Assembly: GCA_015061285.1 (NCBI GenBank)
Contig: SUWW01000012.1
Coordinates: 1 to 64,000, forward strand
Direction of reading: 5' to 3'
DNA length: 64,000 nt
Origin: Bacteroidales bacterium
GTDB lineage: Bacteria > Bacteroidota > Bacteroidia > Bacteroidales > Marinilabiliaceae
Under the pieces are notes generated by a model. It made no database searches, had not been told where the DNA came from, and saw only the letters and a program-made list of their open reading frames with translations. Made by a program: the position numbers and the translations under genes. Each line of letters begins with the position of its first letter. The stretch's first letter is position 1. Positions 55,147 through 63,693 of this stretch are shown one piece after another.

Positions 55147-57213
55147 ATGATCAGAAAGATACTTGCTTTGAGTTTAGTAGTGGGCATAGTAATGAGTGTG
55201 CTATCGTGCTCAAAACCAGAGAAATACAACGAGGAAGATTTGTGGCTTCAGAGTTTTGGAGCACAAAAGCATGAAATATATATAGTTACAACACGTCCTA
55301 TCAATGTGTCGCCTATAGTGAGCAATGTGTTGTCGACAATCAACTATATCGATAGTGTATATATATATATTGAAGGAGATGCAGATATGCGCGATGGCTT
55401 CGAAATAGCTATGCCGCATGAACGTCGCATCGACATAACAGTGTATGCATCGGCAGGATTGATCTATGCAGCGTTCTATCTGCAAAGAATGCAAGCTTGT
55501 GGCCGCGAAGTATCGTTCCCAGTTCGCGAAGTACCATCATTCGACTGGCGTATGCTCGATCATTGGGATAATCTCGATGGAACTATAGAGCGTGGCTATG
55601 CCGGACATTCGCTTTGGAATTGGGAGTCGTTGCCCGACACAGCGAGTTCGCTTATTGTGCAATATGCACTTTTCAATGCTTCTATTGGTATAAATGCCGT
55701 GGTGCTCAACAATGTGAATGCTTCGCCCGAAATGCTTGATGAAGAGCATATTGCTAAAATATCTACCATAGCCAAGATTTTTAGTTATTATGGCATACGC
55801 GTGCTTCTTTCGGTCAACTTTGCTACGCCACAGGCGTTGGGTTATACCACTACCGCAGACCCTCTTGATGAATCGGTGCGAGCTTGGTGGCAAGACAAAG
55901 TGAAAGAGCTCAAAGAGGCCATACCCAACTTTTGCGGTTTTCTTGTGAAAGCCAATAGCGAAGGACTTCCAGGACCACTAGACTATGGACGCACACATGC
56001 CGATGGTGCCAACATGCTTGCCGAAGCTCTTGCTCCATATAGAGGCGTGGTGCTTTGGCGCGCTTTTGTATACAAACCCTCCGATGACGATCGCGCAAAG
56101 CAAGCTTATCAAGAGTTTGTGCCCCTTGACGGCCAGTTTGCCGACAACGTAATAGTACAAATAAAAAATGGGCCGATAGATTTCCAACCGCGAGAAGCCT
56201 TTAGTCCTCTATTTGGCGCAATGCCCAAAACACAACAAGCCGTAGAACTGCAGATAACACAAGAGTATACCGGACATGCAGTGCAGCTCTGCTATCTGAC
56301 ACCAATGTGGAAAGAGACTCTCGATAGCCATACATATAGAAATGATACTCTTCAGACAATTGCCGACCTCACAAAAGTTCGTCGAACACGCAAATGTCCG
56401 AGTGTCATAGCAGGAGTTGCCAATGTGGGAGATGATATAAATTGGTGTGGACATCCACTTGCCAATGCCAATTGGTATGCCTTTGGTAGGCTAGCATGGA
56501 ACACCACGCTATCGTCCGACAGCATAGCAAAGGAATGGGCAGCGCTATCGTTTCCTGCGACCACTCAAGATGTCCGCGACACTATCGTAGATATGCTTAT
56601 GCAATCGCGCGAAGCCGTAGTCGACTATATGATGCCTATGGGCTTGCACCATCTGTTTGCATTTGGTCATCACTATGGTCCTGAACCATGGTGCGATGTA
56701 GAAGGAGCTCGCGAAGATTGGCTTCCACGCTACTATCATAAAGCCGATAGTGTGGGAATAGGCTTCAATCGTACCACAACGGGAAGCAATGCCGTGTCGC
56801 AATATGCAGCGCCGCTCGATTCTATTTATAACAACATAAATACATGTCCTGATGAACTATTGCTTTGGTTCCATCATGTGGAATGGACGCACAAGATGAA
56901 GAGTGGCCGCACGCTGTGGGACGAGCTCTGTTTTCACTACAATAGAGGCTTGACTACGGTTGCTAAAATGCATAAAGAATGGCAGTCGATTAATGGTAAA
57001 ATAGATGCAAAACTTTGGAACAAAGTCGATGAACGACTCACACGTCAGGAACTTGATGCACGTTGGTGGCACGATGCCTGTCTGCTCTATTTCCAGCAAT
57101 TTTGCCGTCTACCAATTCCGCAAGGCACAAAGTATGACCTCGACAAAATGAAAGATTTTCATATAAATATAGATAATTATACATCGGCAACCGAAGGTTA
57201 CAGAGAGAAATGA
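55147..57213 (+). CDS. GH67 alpha-glucuronidase, lipoprotein
   Basis: A 688-residue enzyme that removes (4-O-methyl)glucuronic acid from the non-reducing end of xylo-oligosaccharides. A signal with lipobox (MSVLSCS) places it in the cell envelope. GH67 motifs: SFDWRMLDHWDNLDGTIERG, LNNVNA, VKANSEGLPGPLDYGRTHAD (catalytic acid Glu), NGPIDFQPREAFSPLFG (Asp) and ELQITQEYTG (Glu). Length is typical. Other xylan-utilisation genes are absent around it. Confidence 0.95.
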   Translation: MIRKILALSLVVGIVMSVLSCSKPEKYNEEDLWLQSFGAQKHEIYIVTTRPINVSPIVSNVLSTINYIDSVYIYIEGDADMRDGFEIAMPHERRIDITVYASAGLIYAAFYLQRMQACGREVSFPVREVPSFDWRMLDHWDNLDGTIERGYAGHSLWNWESLPDTASSLIVQYALFNASIGINAVVLNNVNASPEMLDEEHIAKISTIAKIFSYYGIRVLLSVNFATPQALGYTTTADPLDESVRAWWQDKVKELKEAIPNFCGFLVKANSEGLPGPLDYGRTHADGANMLAEALAPYRGVVLWRAFVYKPSDDDRAKQAYQEFVPLDGQFADNVIVQIKNGPIDFQPREAFSPLFGAMPKTQQAVELQITQEYTGHAVQLCYLTPMWKETLDSHTYRNDTLQTIADLTKVRRTRKCPSVIAGVANVGDDINWCGHPLANANWYAFGRLAWNTTLSSDSIAKEWAALSFPATTQDVRDTIVDMLMQSREAVVDYMMPMGLHHLFAFGHHYGPEPWCDVEGAREDWLPRYYHKADSVGIGFNRTTTGSNAVSQYAAPLDSIYNNINTCPDELLLWFHHVEWTHKMKSGRTLWDELCFHYNRGLTTVAKMHKEWQSINGKIDAKLWNKVDERLTRQELDARWWHDACLLYFQQFCRLPIPQGTKYDLDKMKDFHINIDNYTSATEGYREK

Positions 57214-57242
57214 CCAGTGGCAGAAGATGAGAGAATAGCAAA

Positions 57243-57275
57243 GAGACGTAGCGAGCTGCGTCTCTTCTTTGTGTT
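57243..57275 (+). terminator. Rho-independent terminator after the alpha-glucuronidase gene
   Basis: AGAGACGTAGC and GCTGCGTCTCT form a stem of about 10 bp with a tight CGAG loop, followed by TCTTTGTGTT. The T-run is short. Confidence 0.65.
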
Positions 57276-57313
57276 AAACCGAAGCAACAAAGATTGAACA
57301 TGATAATAAATAA

Positions 57314-57321
57314 TATCTTTG
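57314..57321 (+). promoter_or_regulatory. radC -7 promoter element (TATCTTTG)
   Basis: A TAnnTTTG match 20 bp before the radC ATG, with a TTG 17 bp upstream of it, slightly short of the usual 19-21 bp. Confidence 0.6.
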
Positions 57322-57341
57322 CGCTATTCTGATGCATAATT

Positions 57342-58043
57342 ATGAGCGAAGAGAATAAACGCTTGACAATAAAGGATTTGGCCGAAGAAGACCGACCACG
57401 TGAGAAGTTGCTTCAGCGTGGGGCATCGGAATTGAGTGAATCGGAGTTGCTGGCCATACTCATAGGCTCAGGCGTTAGAGGCTATTCGGCGCTCGACGTT
57501 GCTCGTGCACTTCTTGAACGTTATCAGCACAAACTATCGTTGCTCTCGCGCGCTTCGGTGAAAGAGATTTCGAGTCTAAAAGGTTTAGGACCAGCACGAG
57601 CCATAAATATTGTAGCCGCTCTTGAACTTGGCAAACGGCGTCTCTCGGCTGAAGCATTGGAACGACCAGCCATAAAGAGTTCGCGCGATGCTTATGACCT
57701 TATTCGTGGTTATATTGAAGATCTCGACCATGAAGAATTTTGGCTAATTATGCTCAATACGTCCAACAAAGTGATAGGTGCGCCGCAGTGCATCACAGCG
57801 GGTGGAATGAAAGCTGTGATAGTGGACGTAAAAATAATTATGCGCAAAGTGCTCGAGAGTGCTGCCACGGCAATAATAGTTGCCCACAATCACCCATCGG
57901 GTGAGGTAAAGCCAAGCTTGCAAGACAACCAAGTGACACAAAAAATAGCCGAGGCAACAAAGATTTTTGAAATACGTCTGCAAGACCACATCATCGTGGG
58001 CGATGCCAACTATTACAGCTACAGCGATAATGGATTTTTATAA
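57342..58043 (+). CDS. radC: RadC family JAMM-domain protein
   Basis: A 233-residue RadC protein. An N-terminal helix-hairpin-helix-like region (REKLLQRGASELSESELLA, LKGLGPARAINIVAAL) is followed by the JAB1/MPN domain with the metal-binding HNHPSGEVKPSLQD motif and an upstream Glu. The historic DNA-repair label is doubtful; the exact role is unknown. It is 3 bp upstream of upp, so they are co-transcribed. Confidence 0.95.
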   Translation: MSEENKRLTIKDLAEEDRPREKLLQRGASELSESELLAILIGSGVRGYSALDVARALLERYQHKLSLLSRASVKEISSLKGLGPARAINIVAALELGKRRLSAEALERPAIKSSRDAYDLIRGYIEDLDHEEFWLIMLNTSNKVIGAPQCITAGGMKAVIVDVKIIMRKVLESAATAIIVAHNHPSGEVKPSLQDNQVTQKIAEATKIFEIRLQDHIIVGDANYYSYSDNGFL

Positions 58044-58046
58044 GCT

Positions 58047-58700
58047 ATGGATATAAATATACTTAACACTAAAAATTCTGTACTCAACAATTACCTTGCT
58101 GAGATACGCAACAAACAGATTCAAACCGACCCGCTTCGCTTTCGTCGCAATATTGAGCGCATTGGCGAAATGATGGCATACGAGGTGAGCAAAACGCTTC
58201 ACTATGCGCCATGCAACGTGGAGACTCCTCTCGCTACGGCTACGGTGCAGCTGCCAACCGATAAGCTCGTTGTAGGCACTATACTTCGTGCTGGCTTGCC
58301 TATGCACAACGGCTTGCTTAGCGTATTCGATCGTGCTGAGAGTTGTTTCATCTCGGCGTTTAGGAAATATACATCGAACGACGAATTTGAGATAGCGCTT
58401 CAGTATGTGGCCACTCCAAGTCTTGAAGGCAAAGTGCTTATGCTCTGCGACCCTATGCTTGCCACGGGCATGAGCCTTGGCAAAACCTACGAAGCTCTCA
58501 AAAAATTTGGCGTGCCTAAACACACACACATACTAAGTGTGATAGGTAGCGAAAATGGTGTTGCGTATCTTAATGATATGCTCAAAGATGAACCAGTGAG
58601 TCTTTGGGTGGCAGCTGTAGACAAAGAACTCAATAGCCATAAATACATAGTCCCAGGGTTAGGCGATGCAGGCGATTTGGCTTTTGGCGAAAAGTTGTAA
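58047..58700 (+). CDS. upp: Uracil phosphoribosyltransferase
   Basis: A 217-residue type I PRTase salvaging uracil to UMP using PRPP. The PRPP-binding loop reads LMLCDPMLATGMSLG, and the uracil-binding C-terminal region has the YIVPGLGDAGDLAFG block. The TILRAGLPMHNGL segment is also conserved in Upp. It ends in a clear terminator. Confidence 0.96.
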   Translation: MDINILNTKNSVLNNYLAEIRNKQIQTDPLRFRRNIERIGEMMAYEVSKTLHYAPCNVETPLATATVQLPTDKLVVGTILRAGLPMHNGLLSVFDRAESCFISAFRKYTSNDEFEIALQYVATPSLEGKVLMLCDPMLATGMSLGKTYEALKKFGVPKHTHILSVIGSENGVAYLNDMLKDEPVSLWVAAVDKELNSHKYIVPGLGDAGDLAFGEKL

Positions 58701-58725
58701 TTATATAATTACACTATAATACAAA

Positions 58726-58757
58726 GGGTTGCCGCTAACAGTGGCAACCCTATTTTT
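58726..58757 (+). terminator. Rho-independent terminator of upp
   Basis: GGGTTGCC (58726-58733) pairs perfectly with GGCAACCC (58743-58750), followed by TATTTTTAT. Confidence 0.9.
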
Positions 58758-58881
58758 ATGCTTATACACGCCGTTCCGCTTTGCCATATTGAGCGAAGCG
58801 AAACTTCCCATTACATTGAGGGAAATCGTTGGCTGAGCTTGTCTAAGTCCTCGATTTCCAGGTTCGGGCGTGGCTATTTAC

Positions 58882-58900
58882 GGACGCACGCGGTGCGTCC
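58882..58900. repeat. GC-rich palindrome in a composite intergenic region
   Basis: GGACGCAC gcg GTGCGTCC is a perfect 8-bp-arm palindrome, in a region (58758-58913) richer in G+C than its surroundings and without coding potential. It looks like a dispersed intergenic repeat. Confidence 0.55.
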
Positions 58901-58913
58901 CTACATACCTAAA

Positions 58914-58948
58914 CTCTACTCTCTACTCTTTACCCTCTACTCTAAACA
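58914..58948. repeat. Heptamer repeat array overlapping the 3' end of the LD-carboxypeptidase gene
   Basis: Five 7-bp words in register: CTCTACT, CTCTACT, CTTTACC, CTCTACT, CTAAACA. The last word contains the stop codon (58942-58944, - strand) and the last codons of the carboxypeptidase gene. Confidence 0.75.
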
Positions 58949-59835
58949 GGCATCAGGCGCGCCGTAGAGTCGTTTACATCGAGTTCATATTCATGCCCCA
59001 TTACGACAGGAGCATTGCGGTAGCGGTCGTGTCCAATCGGACAACCTACCCAAACAGGAATGTCGTATTGGCGCGCAGCTTGAGCAACTACCATTTCGGC
59101 AGTTTGACCAAATTGAGTCTTTCCCTCTTTCATGTCGGTCATCTGACCTACCACAAGACCATTTATCTGTTTCATGACGCCCGAGAAGATGAGGTTTTGC
59201 ATCATTCGGTCGATATTGTATACGTATTCACCAATATCTTCGAGCAATAAGATGGCACCTTTGGGGTCCATATCGATAGGAGTGCCACGAAGCGAGATGA
59301 GTGTTGCTAAGTTTCCACCAATAAGTTTTCCTTGAGCACGTCCAGGAATACTGCCACCGTGAGCATCGCCAATGACCGAAGGAATCTCTTTGCCTGTAAT
59401 TATGTTGAACACACCATTTACGTCAGGATCGTCAATGCCAAATTCGGCAATGCGCTTGAGCATAGGTCCATGCACCGACTCGCGGTCGCCACTAATCATA
59501 GCCGAATGTATGACGGTGATGTCGGAGAATCCCACAATCCACTTGTCGCATTGAGTGAAAGCACTTACGCCCACTTCTTGAATCATACGTATGGCACCAT
59601 AACCACCACGAGCGCAGAAGATAGCGTCGGAATCGTCGTCGAGAGCTGCGCGAATCTGATTGTAGCGATAGTCGTTGTAGAGCGATGCCAAGGGTTGCTC
59701 TTCGCCAGCGTTGGGGTTGCCGTAGACGTGTGGCATGACTGTTACTTTGTGCCCCGCATGTTCCATGTTGCGGACTGCATTTTTTATCACATCAGTCGAT
59801 GCAAGACTCGAAGGTTCGATGATTGTTATTTTCAT
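58942..59835 (-). CDS. LD-carboxypeptidase (S66 family)
   Basis: A 297-residue cytoplasmic serine peptidase of the MccF/LdcA group. It cleaves the L,D bond of murein tetrapeptides during peptidoglycan recycling. The catalytic triad is visible: Ser in VGFSDITVIH, Glu in LLLEDIGEYVYNID, and His in VGCPIGHDRYRN. FCARGGYGAIRM is also conserved. The start ATG 59835 (MKITIIEPSS) is preferred to 59856. The C-terminus (DSTARLMPV) overlaps a heptamer array and may have been altered by it. Confidence 0.93.
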   Translation of the reverse strand: MKITIIEPSSLASTDVIKNAVRNMEHAGHKVTVMPHVYGNPNAGEEQPLASLYNDYRYNQIRAALDDDSDAIFCARGGYGAIRMIQEVGVSAFTQCDKWIVGFSDITVIHSAMISGDRESVHGPMLKRIAEFGIDDPDVNGVFNIITGKEIPSVIGDAHGGSIPGRAQGKLIGGNLATLISLRGTPIDMDPKGAILLLEDIGEYVYNIDRMMQNLIFSGVMKQINGLVVGQMTDMKEGKTQFGQTAEMVVAQAARQYDIPVWVGCPIGHDRYRNAPVVMGHEYELDVNDSTARLMPV

Positions 59836-59927
59836 TTCTCTTGTTGTGCAAAACACACAAAGTTAACCTTTCATATTTATAGTTATGCAGATTATTGGTT
59901 GAGTATCGTCAATAGTTAATAAGTGTG

Positions 59928-59935
59928 TATTTTTG
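59928..59935 (+). promoter_or_regulatory. -7 promoter element (TATTTTTG) before the propeller/PP2C gene
   Basis: A TAnnTTTG match 34 bp before ATG 59970. It excludes the TTG at 59925 as the start. Confidence 0.55.
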
Positions 59936-59969
59936 CAGATTGATTATTATAACAAACCAATTAGCAACA

Positions 59970-62900
59970 ATGAGACTAATAACAACCATAGTTATATCTT
60001 CAATAATAAGCATTAGTGCAGCAGCGCAGAAATACGATCGCTCTGGCGGTTATCCTATCATTACCAATTTTGAACCAGAAAAATATAACGCCGAAGACCA
60101 AAACTGGGCTATAGCTCAAGACGATCGAGGGCTGATATACATAGGCAACAATAAAGGTGTGCTCGAATGGGACGGCAGCAATTGGCGACTCATACGTACA
60201 CGCAACGACTCGTATATACGCTCGCTGATGAAGGCGCGCGATGGTCGCATCATGGTTGGTGCGGTGAATGAGTTTGGCTATCTATATCCCGACGAACGAG
60301 GCTGCCTAAGCTATAAATCGCTTTCTGAGCAACTCGGAGATAATTGCAATTTCGAAGATATTTATCGCATTTATGGCATCGACGATAAGGTATATATGTG
60401 TTCGTGGTCGTATGTGTATGAGGTTGAAGGCGACAGTGTGGTGTCGCAAGTGAAGTTGCCCGATGAGTCGCAGTATACATTTCTGATGGATGGTGCGCTT
60501 TACTTTTTTAGCAGAGCCAATGGCGAACAGAAGCTCTACATTATCGAAAATGGAAATACGCGCCCTGTGGCAGATTACGATGAAGCTATCTATGGCGCCG
60601 AGCAACTTCGCCCAGGACAATATCTGATTTCTGGTAGACATAAATATGCCGTATTCGATACGCGCACAAACAAATTCACACAAATTGTATCGCCATATAC
60701 ACAGCGCATACAACGCGAAATGGCGCTCCCATACACTCAAAGCAAAATTGGCGACGATGCATACGCATTTTCATACATATTCTCCGACGACAATGCACTC
60801 ACCATTGCCGATTCTACCATGAATCCGAAGTATATACTCAATACGCAAGTGGGATTGATGAACAACCTTGCCACCTCGAGCAAGCTGGCAGGCGACAACG
60901 TGCTTTGGATTACGCTCAACAAAGGCATTGCGCGTGCCGAAGTAGGTAGCTGCATCAAGATGTATAGCAAAGAATCGGGCATAGCAAGTCAGATAACAGA
61001 TATTATAGAGTTCAACGACGAATTGTATATAGCCACATTCGACGGAGTGGAGCGTCTTGTGTTCGATGAACTTGGTAACCCATATTTCAAGCCTGTTAGT
61101 GGTATAAATGTGTCGGCATATCTATTCCAAACATTCCGTACGCCCGACGGCAACGAGAAGTTGCTTGTGATTACTCAAAGCAACATTTGCGAGATAAAAG
61201 GCGACAATGCTACCATAATAGATCACGCAGGCGGCCGATTGCTGCATCAGTCGTCGGTCGACCCATCGGTGCTGCTTATTGGTGGTCACGATGGTTTGCG
61301 AGCTAAGGTTTATAGCAAAGGCTCGTGGAGCAATAAGAAAATTGACACCAACATAAGCGGCTCCATCCGCAACATGAAAGAGGATGCGCAAGGCAATCTT
61401 TGGCTCATGGTGTATATGCATGGAGTGTATGAGATTACAAATAGTGGCGAAATACTTCACTACGACGAACAGAACGGTTTGCCTCAAGCAGGTCCATTGC
61501 AAATATTGGATGTAGATGGGCGTCTGGTGTTCTTCAACGAAGCTGGTGCGTATGAGTTTTCGACTATCAAAAAACAGTTTGTGCCAAGCGAAACATTCAA
61601 AGCGCTTGGCAACGACGGCAATACGGCTATGCTGCCATGTCATTATGCCGATGGCTATGCAGTGTCGTGCAATAGCAATGGAGATAAACGAGTGGAGATT
61701 CTCAAACCCGATGGCAACGGAGGCTTTGTGGCCGATGGCACAGCACTTCGCCGATTACCCAACATATTTGCCGAAGTTGTCTATGCCGACAAGAAGGGAC
61801 GTTTGTGGATTGGTCAGTCGAATACGCTCTATTCCTATACGCCCGACAATAGCCAAAACCCATATTACAAAGCATCGTTCAAGACACACATTCGTCAAGT
61901 GGCAGTGCGCGATTCGCTCATTTTTGGTGGCGCGTTTTGCGACGGTGAAGGTCATCTGTCAGTCCGTCAACGCAAAGATTTTATTCCTGAACTCGCCTAC
62001 AACGATAACAGTGTAGATATTACCTATAGCGCGACATTCTTCGAGAAAGAGGAGAGTACCGAATATTCAGTGCTGCTCGAAGGTGCCGACAAAGAGTGGT
62101 CGCATTGGACTACACGTACGCTGTCGTCGTACAACAATCTTTTCGAAGGTACATATACCTTCAAAGTGAAAGCTCGTAATATTTATGGTGTCGAAAGTCA
62201 AGTGGAAGAATTCTCGTTTGTAGTTAAACCTCCATTCTATCGAACCATTTGGGCATATATTATTTATGCTGCACTTTTCTTCCTTGCCATTCGCGGCATA
62301 ATCAAAGTAAATACAGCTCGACTCGAAAAGGATAAAAAGCGCTTGCAGGCCGAAGTTGATAAGGCTACCGAAAAGATTCGCGACCAGATGGAGGAAATAG
62401 AGAGCCAGAAAGACGAGATAGAGAGCCAACGCGACGAGATACAAGCCAGCATCAACTATGCTCGGCGCATTCAACGAGCACTGCTTACGCCTAACGAAGT
62501 GATTGATAAGATTTTCCCCGACCACTTCTTGCTTTTCAAGCCTCGCAATGTGGTCTCGGGCGATTACTATTGGTTTGGCGAATTTGGCGACTACAAAGTG
62601 GCCATTGTTGCCGATTGCACTGGTCACGGTGTGCCAGGCGGCTTCGTAAGTATGTTGGGTATGACGAACCTCAACTATATAGTAGGCAACGAGCTAAGCC
62701 CCGATAAAATTCTGAACAAACTCCGCGAAGCCATCATCAAAGGACTTCGTCAAGATGGTGTATATGGCATACCACCACTCGACGACGACGACCTTGCAGC
62801 CATGCCGGGTAGCAAATTCAAAGAGAAAGCCGCTGCCAAAGCTGCACAATCGGCCGATGAAGCAAGTGGCGCAAAACGCATCGACCGTAGCCAAGATGGT

Positions 62901-63305
62901 ATGGACGTCTCTATGTACGTACTTAACTCTAAAACGCTCGAGCTAAGTTTCGCGGGCGCCAACAATCCGCTCATAGTCATTCGTAAAGGCGCAGAAGAAC
63001 CCGAAGTTATCAAGGCCGACAAGATGCCTGTGGGTATATATTTGAAACTCGAGCCGTTCACCAAGACCGACATTCAGCTCGAGCATGGCGATTGCCTATA
63101 TTCGTTCTCCGATGGCTTCCAAGATCAGTTTGGCTACGAAACCAAGAAGAAGTTCCTAAGCAAGAAACTCCGCGAACTCCTCTTCGAAGTGCACGAACTC
63201 CCAATGGAAGAACAACGCCGGATAATAGAAGCTCGCTACTTAGCTTGGCGTGGTCCGAAAGACAACCAAACCGACGATATGGTGCTCTTCGGATTGAGAG
63301 TGTAA
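59970..63305 (+). CDS. Periplasmic beta-propeller sensor with cytoplasmic SpoIIE/PP2C phosphatase
   Basis: A 1111-residue protein. It has a signal peptide (ending ISAAAQ), then ~650 residues of two-component-regulator-type propeller repeats (NWAIAQDDRGLIYIGNNKGV; GNLWLMVYMHGVYEI). A Y_Y_Y domain (EYSVLLEGADKEWSHW, YTFKVKARNIYG) follows, then one membrane helix near 755-776 and a coiled coil (MEEIESQKDEIESQRDEI). The C-terminal PP2C-like serine phosphatase has SGDYYWFGEF, ADCTGHGVPGGFVS, SFAGANNPLIV and YSFSDGFQDQFG. The usual histidine kinase is replaced by a phosphatase. It probably controls an anti-sigma-factor partner-switch in response to an extracellular ligand; the partner is not in the window. 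Confidence 0.9.
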   Translation: MRLITTIVISSIISISAAAQKYDRSGGYPIITNFEPEKYNAEDQNWAIAQDDRGLIYIGNNKGVLEWDGSNWRLIRTRNDSYIRSLMKARDGRIMVGAVNEFGYLYPDERGCLSYKSLSEQLGDNCNFEDIYRIYGIDDKVYMCSWSYVYEVEGDSVVSQVKLPDESQYTFLMDGALYFFSRANGEQKLYIIENGNTRPVADYDEAIYGAEQLRPGQYLISGRHKYAVFDTRTNKFTQIVSPYTQRIQREMALPYTQSKIGDDAYAFSYIFSDDNALTIADSTMNPKYILNTQVGLMNNLATSSKLAGDNVLWITLNKGIARAEVGSCIKMYSKESGIASQITDIIEFNDELYIATFDGVERLVFDELGNPYFKPVSGINVSAYLFQTFRTPDGNEKLLVITQSNICEIKGDNATIIDHAGGRLLHQSSVDPSVLLIGGHDGLRAKVYSKGSWSNKKIDTNISGSIRNMKEDAQGNLWLMVYMHGVYEITNSGEILHYDEQNGLPQAGPLQILDVDGRLVFFNEAGAYEFSTIKKQFVPSETFKALGNDGNTAMLPCHYADGYAVSCNSNGDKRVEILKPDGNGGFVADGTALRRLPNIFAEVVYADKKGRLWIGQSNTLYSYTPDNSQNPYYKASFKTHIRQVAVRDSLIFGGAFCDGEGHLSVRQRKDFIPELAYNDNSVDITYSATFFEKEESTEYSVLLEGADKEWSHWTTRTLSSYNNLFEGTYTFKVKARNIYGVESQVEEFSFVVKPPFYRTIWAYIIYAALFFLAIRGIIKVNTARLEKDKKRLQAEVDKATEKIRDQMEEIESQKDEIESQRDEIQASINYARRIQRALLTPNEVIDKIFPDHFLLFKPRNVVSGDYYWFGEFGDYKVAIVADCTGHGVPGGFVSMLGMTNLNYIVGNELSPDKILNKLREAIIKGLRQDGVYGIPPLDDDDLAAMPGSKFKEKAAAKAAQSADEASGAKRIDRSQDGMDVSMYVLNSKTLELSFAGANNPLIVIRKGAEEPEVIKADKMPVGIYLKLEPFTKTDIQLEHGDCLYSFSDGFQDQFGYETKKKFLSKKLRELLFEVHELPMEEQRRIIEARYLAWRGPKDNQTDDMVLFGLRV

Positions 63306-63333
63306 TTTAGAATTCATGAATTTCTATCACGCA

Positions 63334-63414
63334 TTTGGCGGCAGGGGTTCACACCCCAGCCTAAGATGTGTCGCTACTTCGTAGCTATGCACAACGCCGA
63401 AGGTGTGAAATACC
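63334..63414. repeat. Hairpin-forming direct repeat, copy A
   Basis: An ~80-bp unit beginning GGCGGCAGGGGTTCACACCCC. It contains a GCTAC/GTAGC hairpin with a TTC loop, and TTCACACC near its start pairs with GGTGTGAA near its end. A similar unit is at 63481. Confidence 0.8.
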
Positions 63415-63480
63415 TTATTTTGAAGGAGGGGATTTGAAATCCCCGACTCACGAGCCTGTCGAAGCCTACGATTTTTTCGC

Positions 63481-63564
63481 TTTGGCGGCAGGGGTTCACA
63501 CCCCAGCCTAAGTTATGTCGCCACTTCGTGGCTATGCATAACACCGAAGGTGTGAAATATCTTA
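63481..63564. repeat. Hairpin-forming direct repeat, copy B
   Basis: The second copy of the unit, about 147 bp downstream of copy A. Its inner hairpin reads GCCAC/GTGGC instead of GCTAC/GTAGC, which is a compensatory change that keeps pairing. Confidence 0.8.
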
Positions 63565-63565
63565 G

Positions 63566-63620
63566 CCATAGGTGTGAACCTATGGCAGATATGGTGTTCC
63601 GCAGGCGCAGAGGCCTGCGC
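63566..63620. repeat. Two further hairpins next to the repeat pair
   Basis: CCATAGGT gtga ACCTATGG (63566-63585) contains the GGTGTGAA word of the repeat units, and GCGCAG aggc CTGCGC (63605-63620) follows. The gap 63306-63638 otherwise holds no gene. Confidence 0.65.
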
Positions 63621-63638
63621 ACCTGTAAACAACAAAAC

Positions 63639-63665
63639 AGGCTGCCCGAGCATCTCGAACAGCCT
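63639..63665 (-). terminator. Terminator of the gene entering from the right edge
   Basis: On the - strand AGGCTGTTCGAG and CTCGGGCAGCCT form a stem with G-U pairs, followed by GTTTTGTTGTTT. Confidence 0.65.
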
Positions 63666-63693
63666 GAAATTTTTTTACACGTTATGTAAATAC

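Noticed and set aside
63334-63564. Possible CRISPR array from spaced direct repeats
   Set aside because: Only two ~80-bp units at 147-bp distance, each internally structured, with no cas genes; the repeat length and spacing do not fit.
63374-63622. 82-codon open frame on the - strand
   Set aside because: It is a translation through the duplicated hairpin repeats; the encoded peptide repeats itself for that reason.
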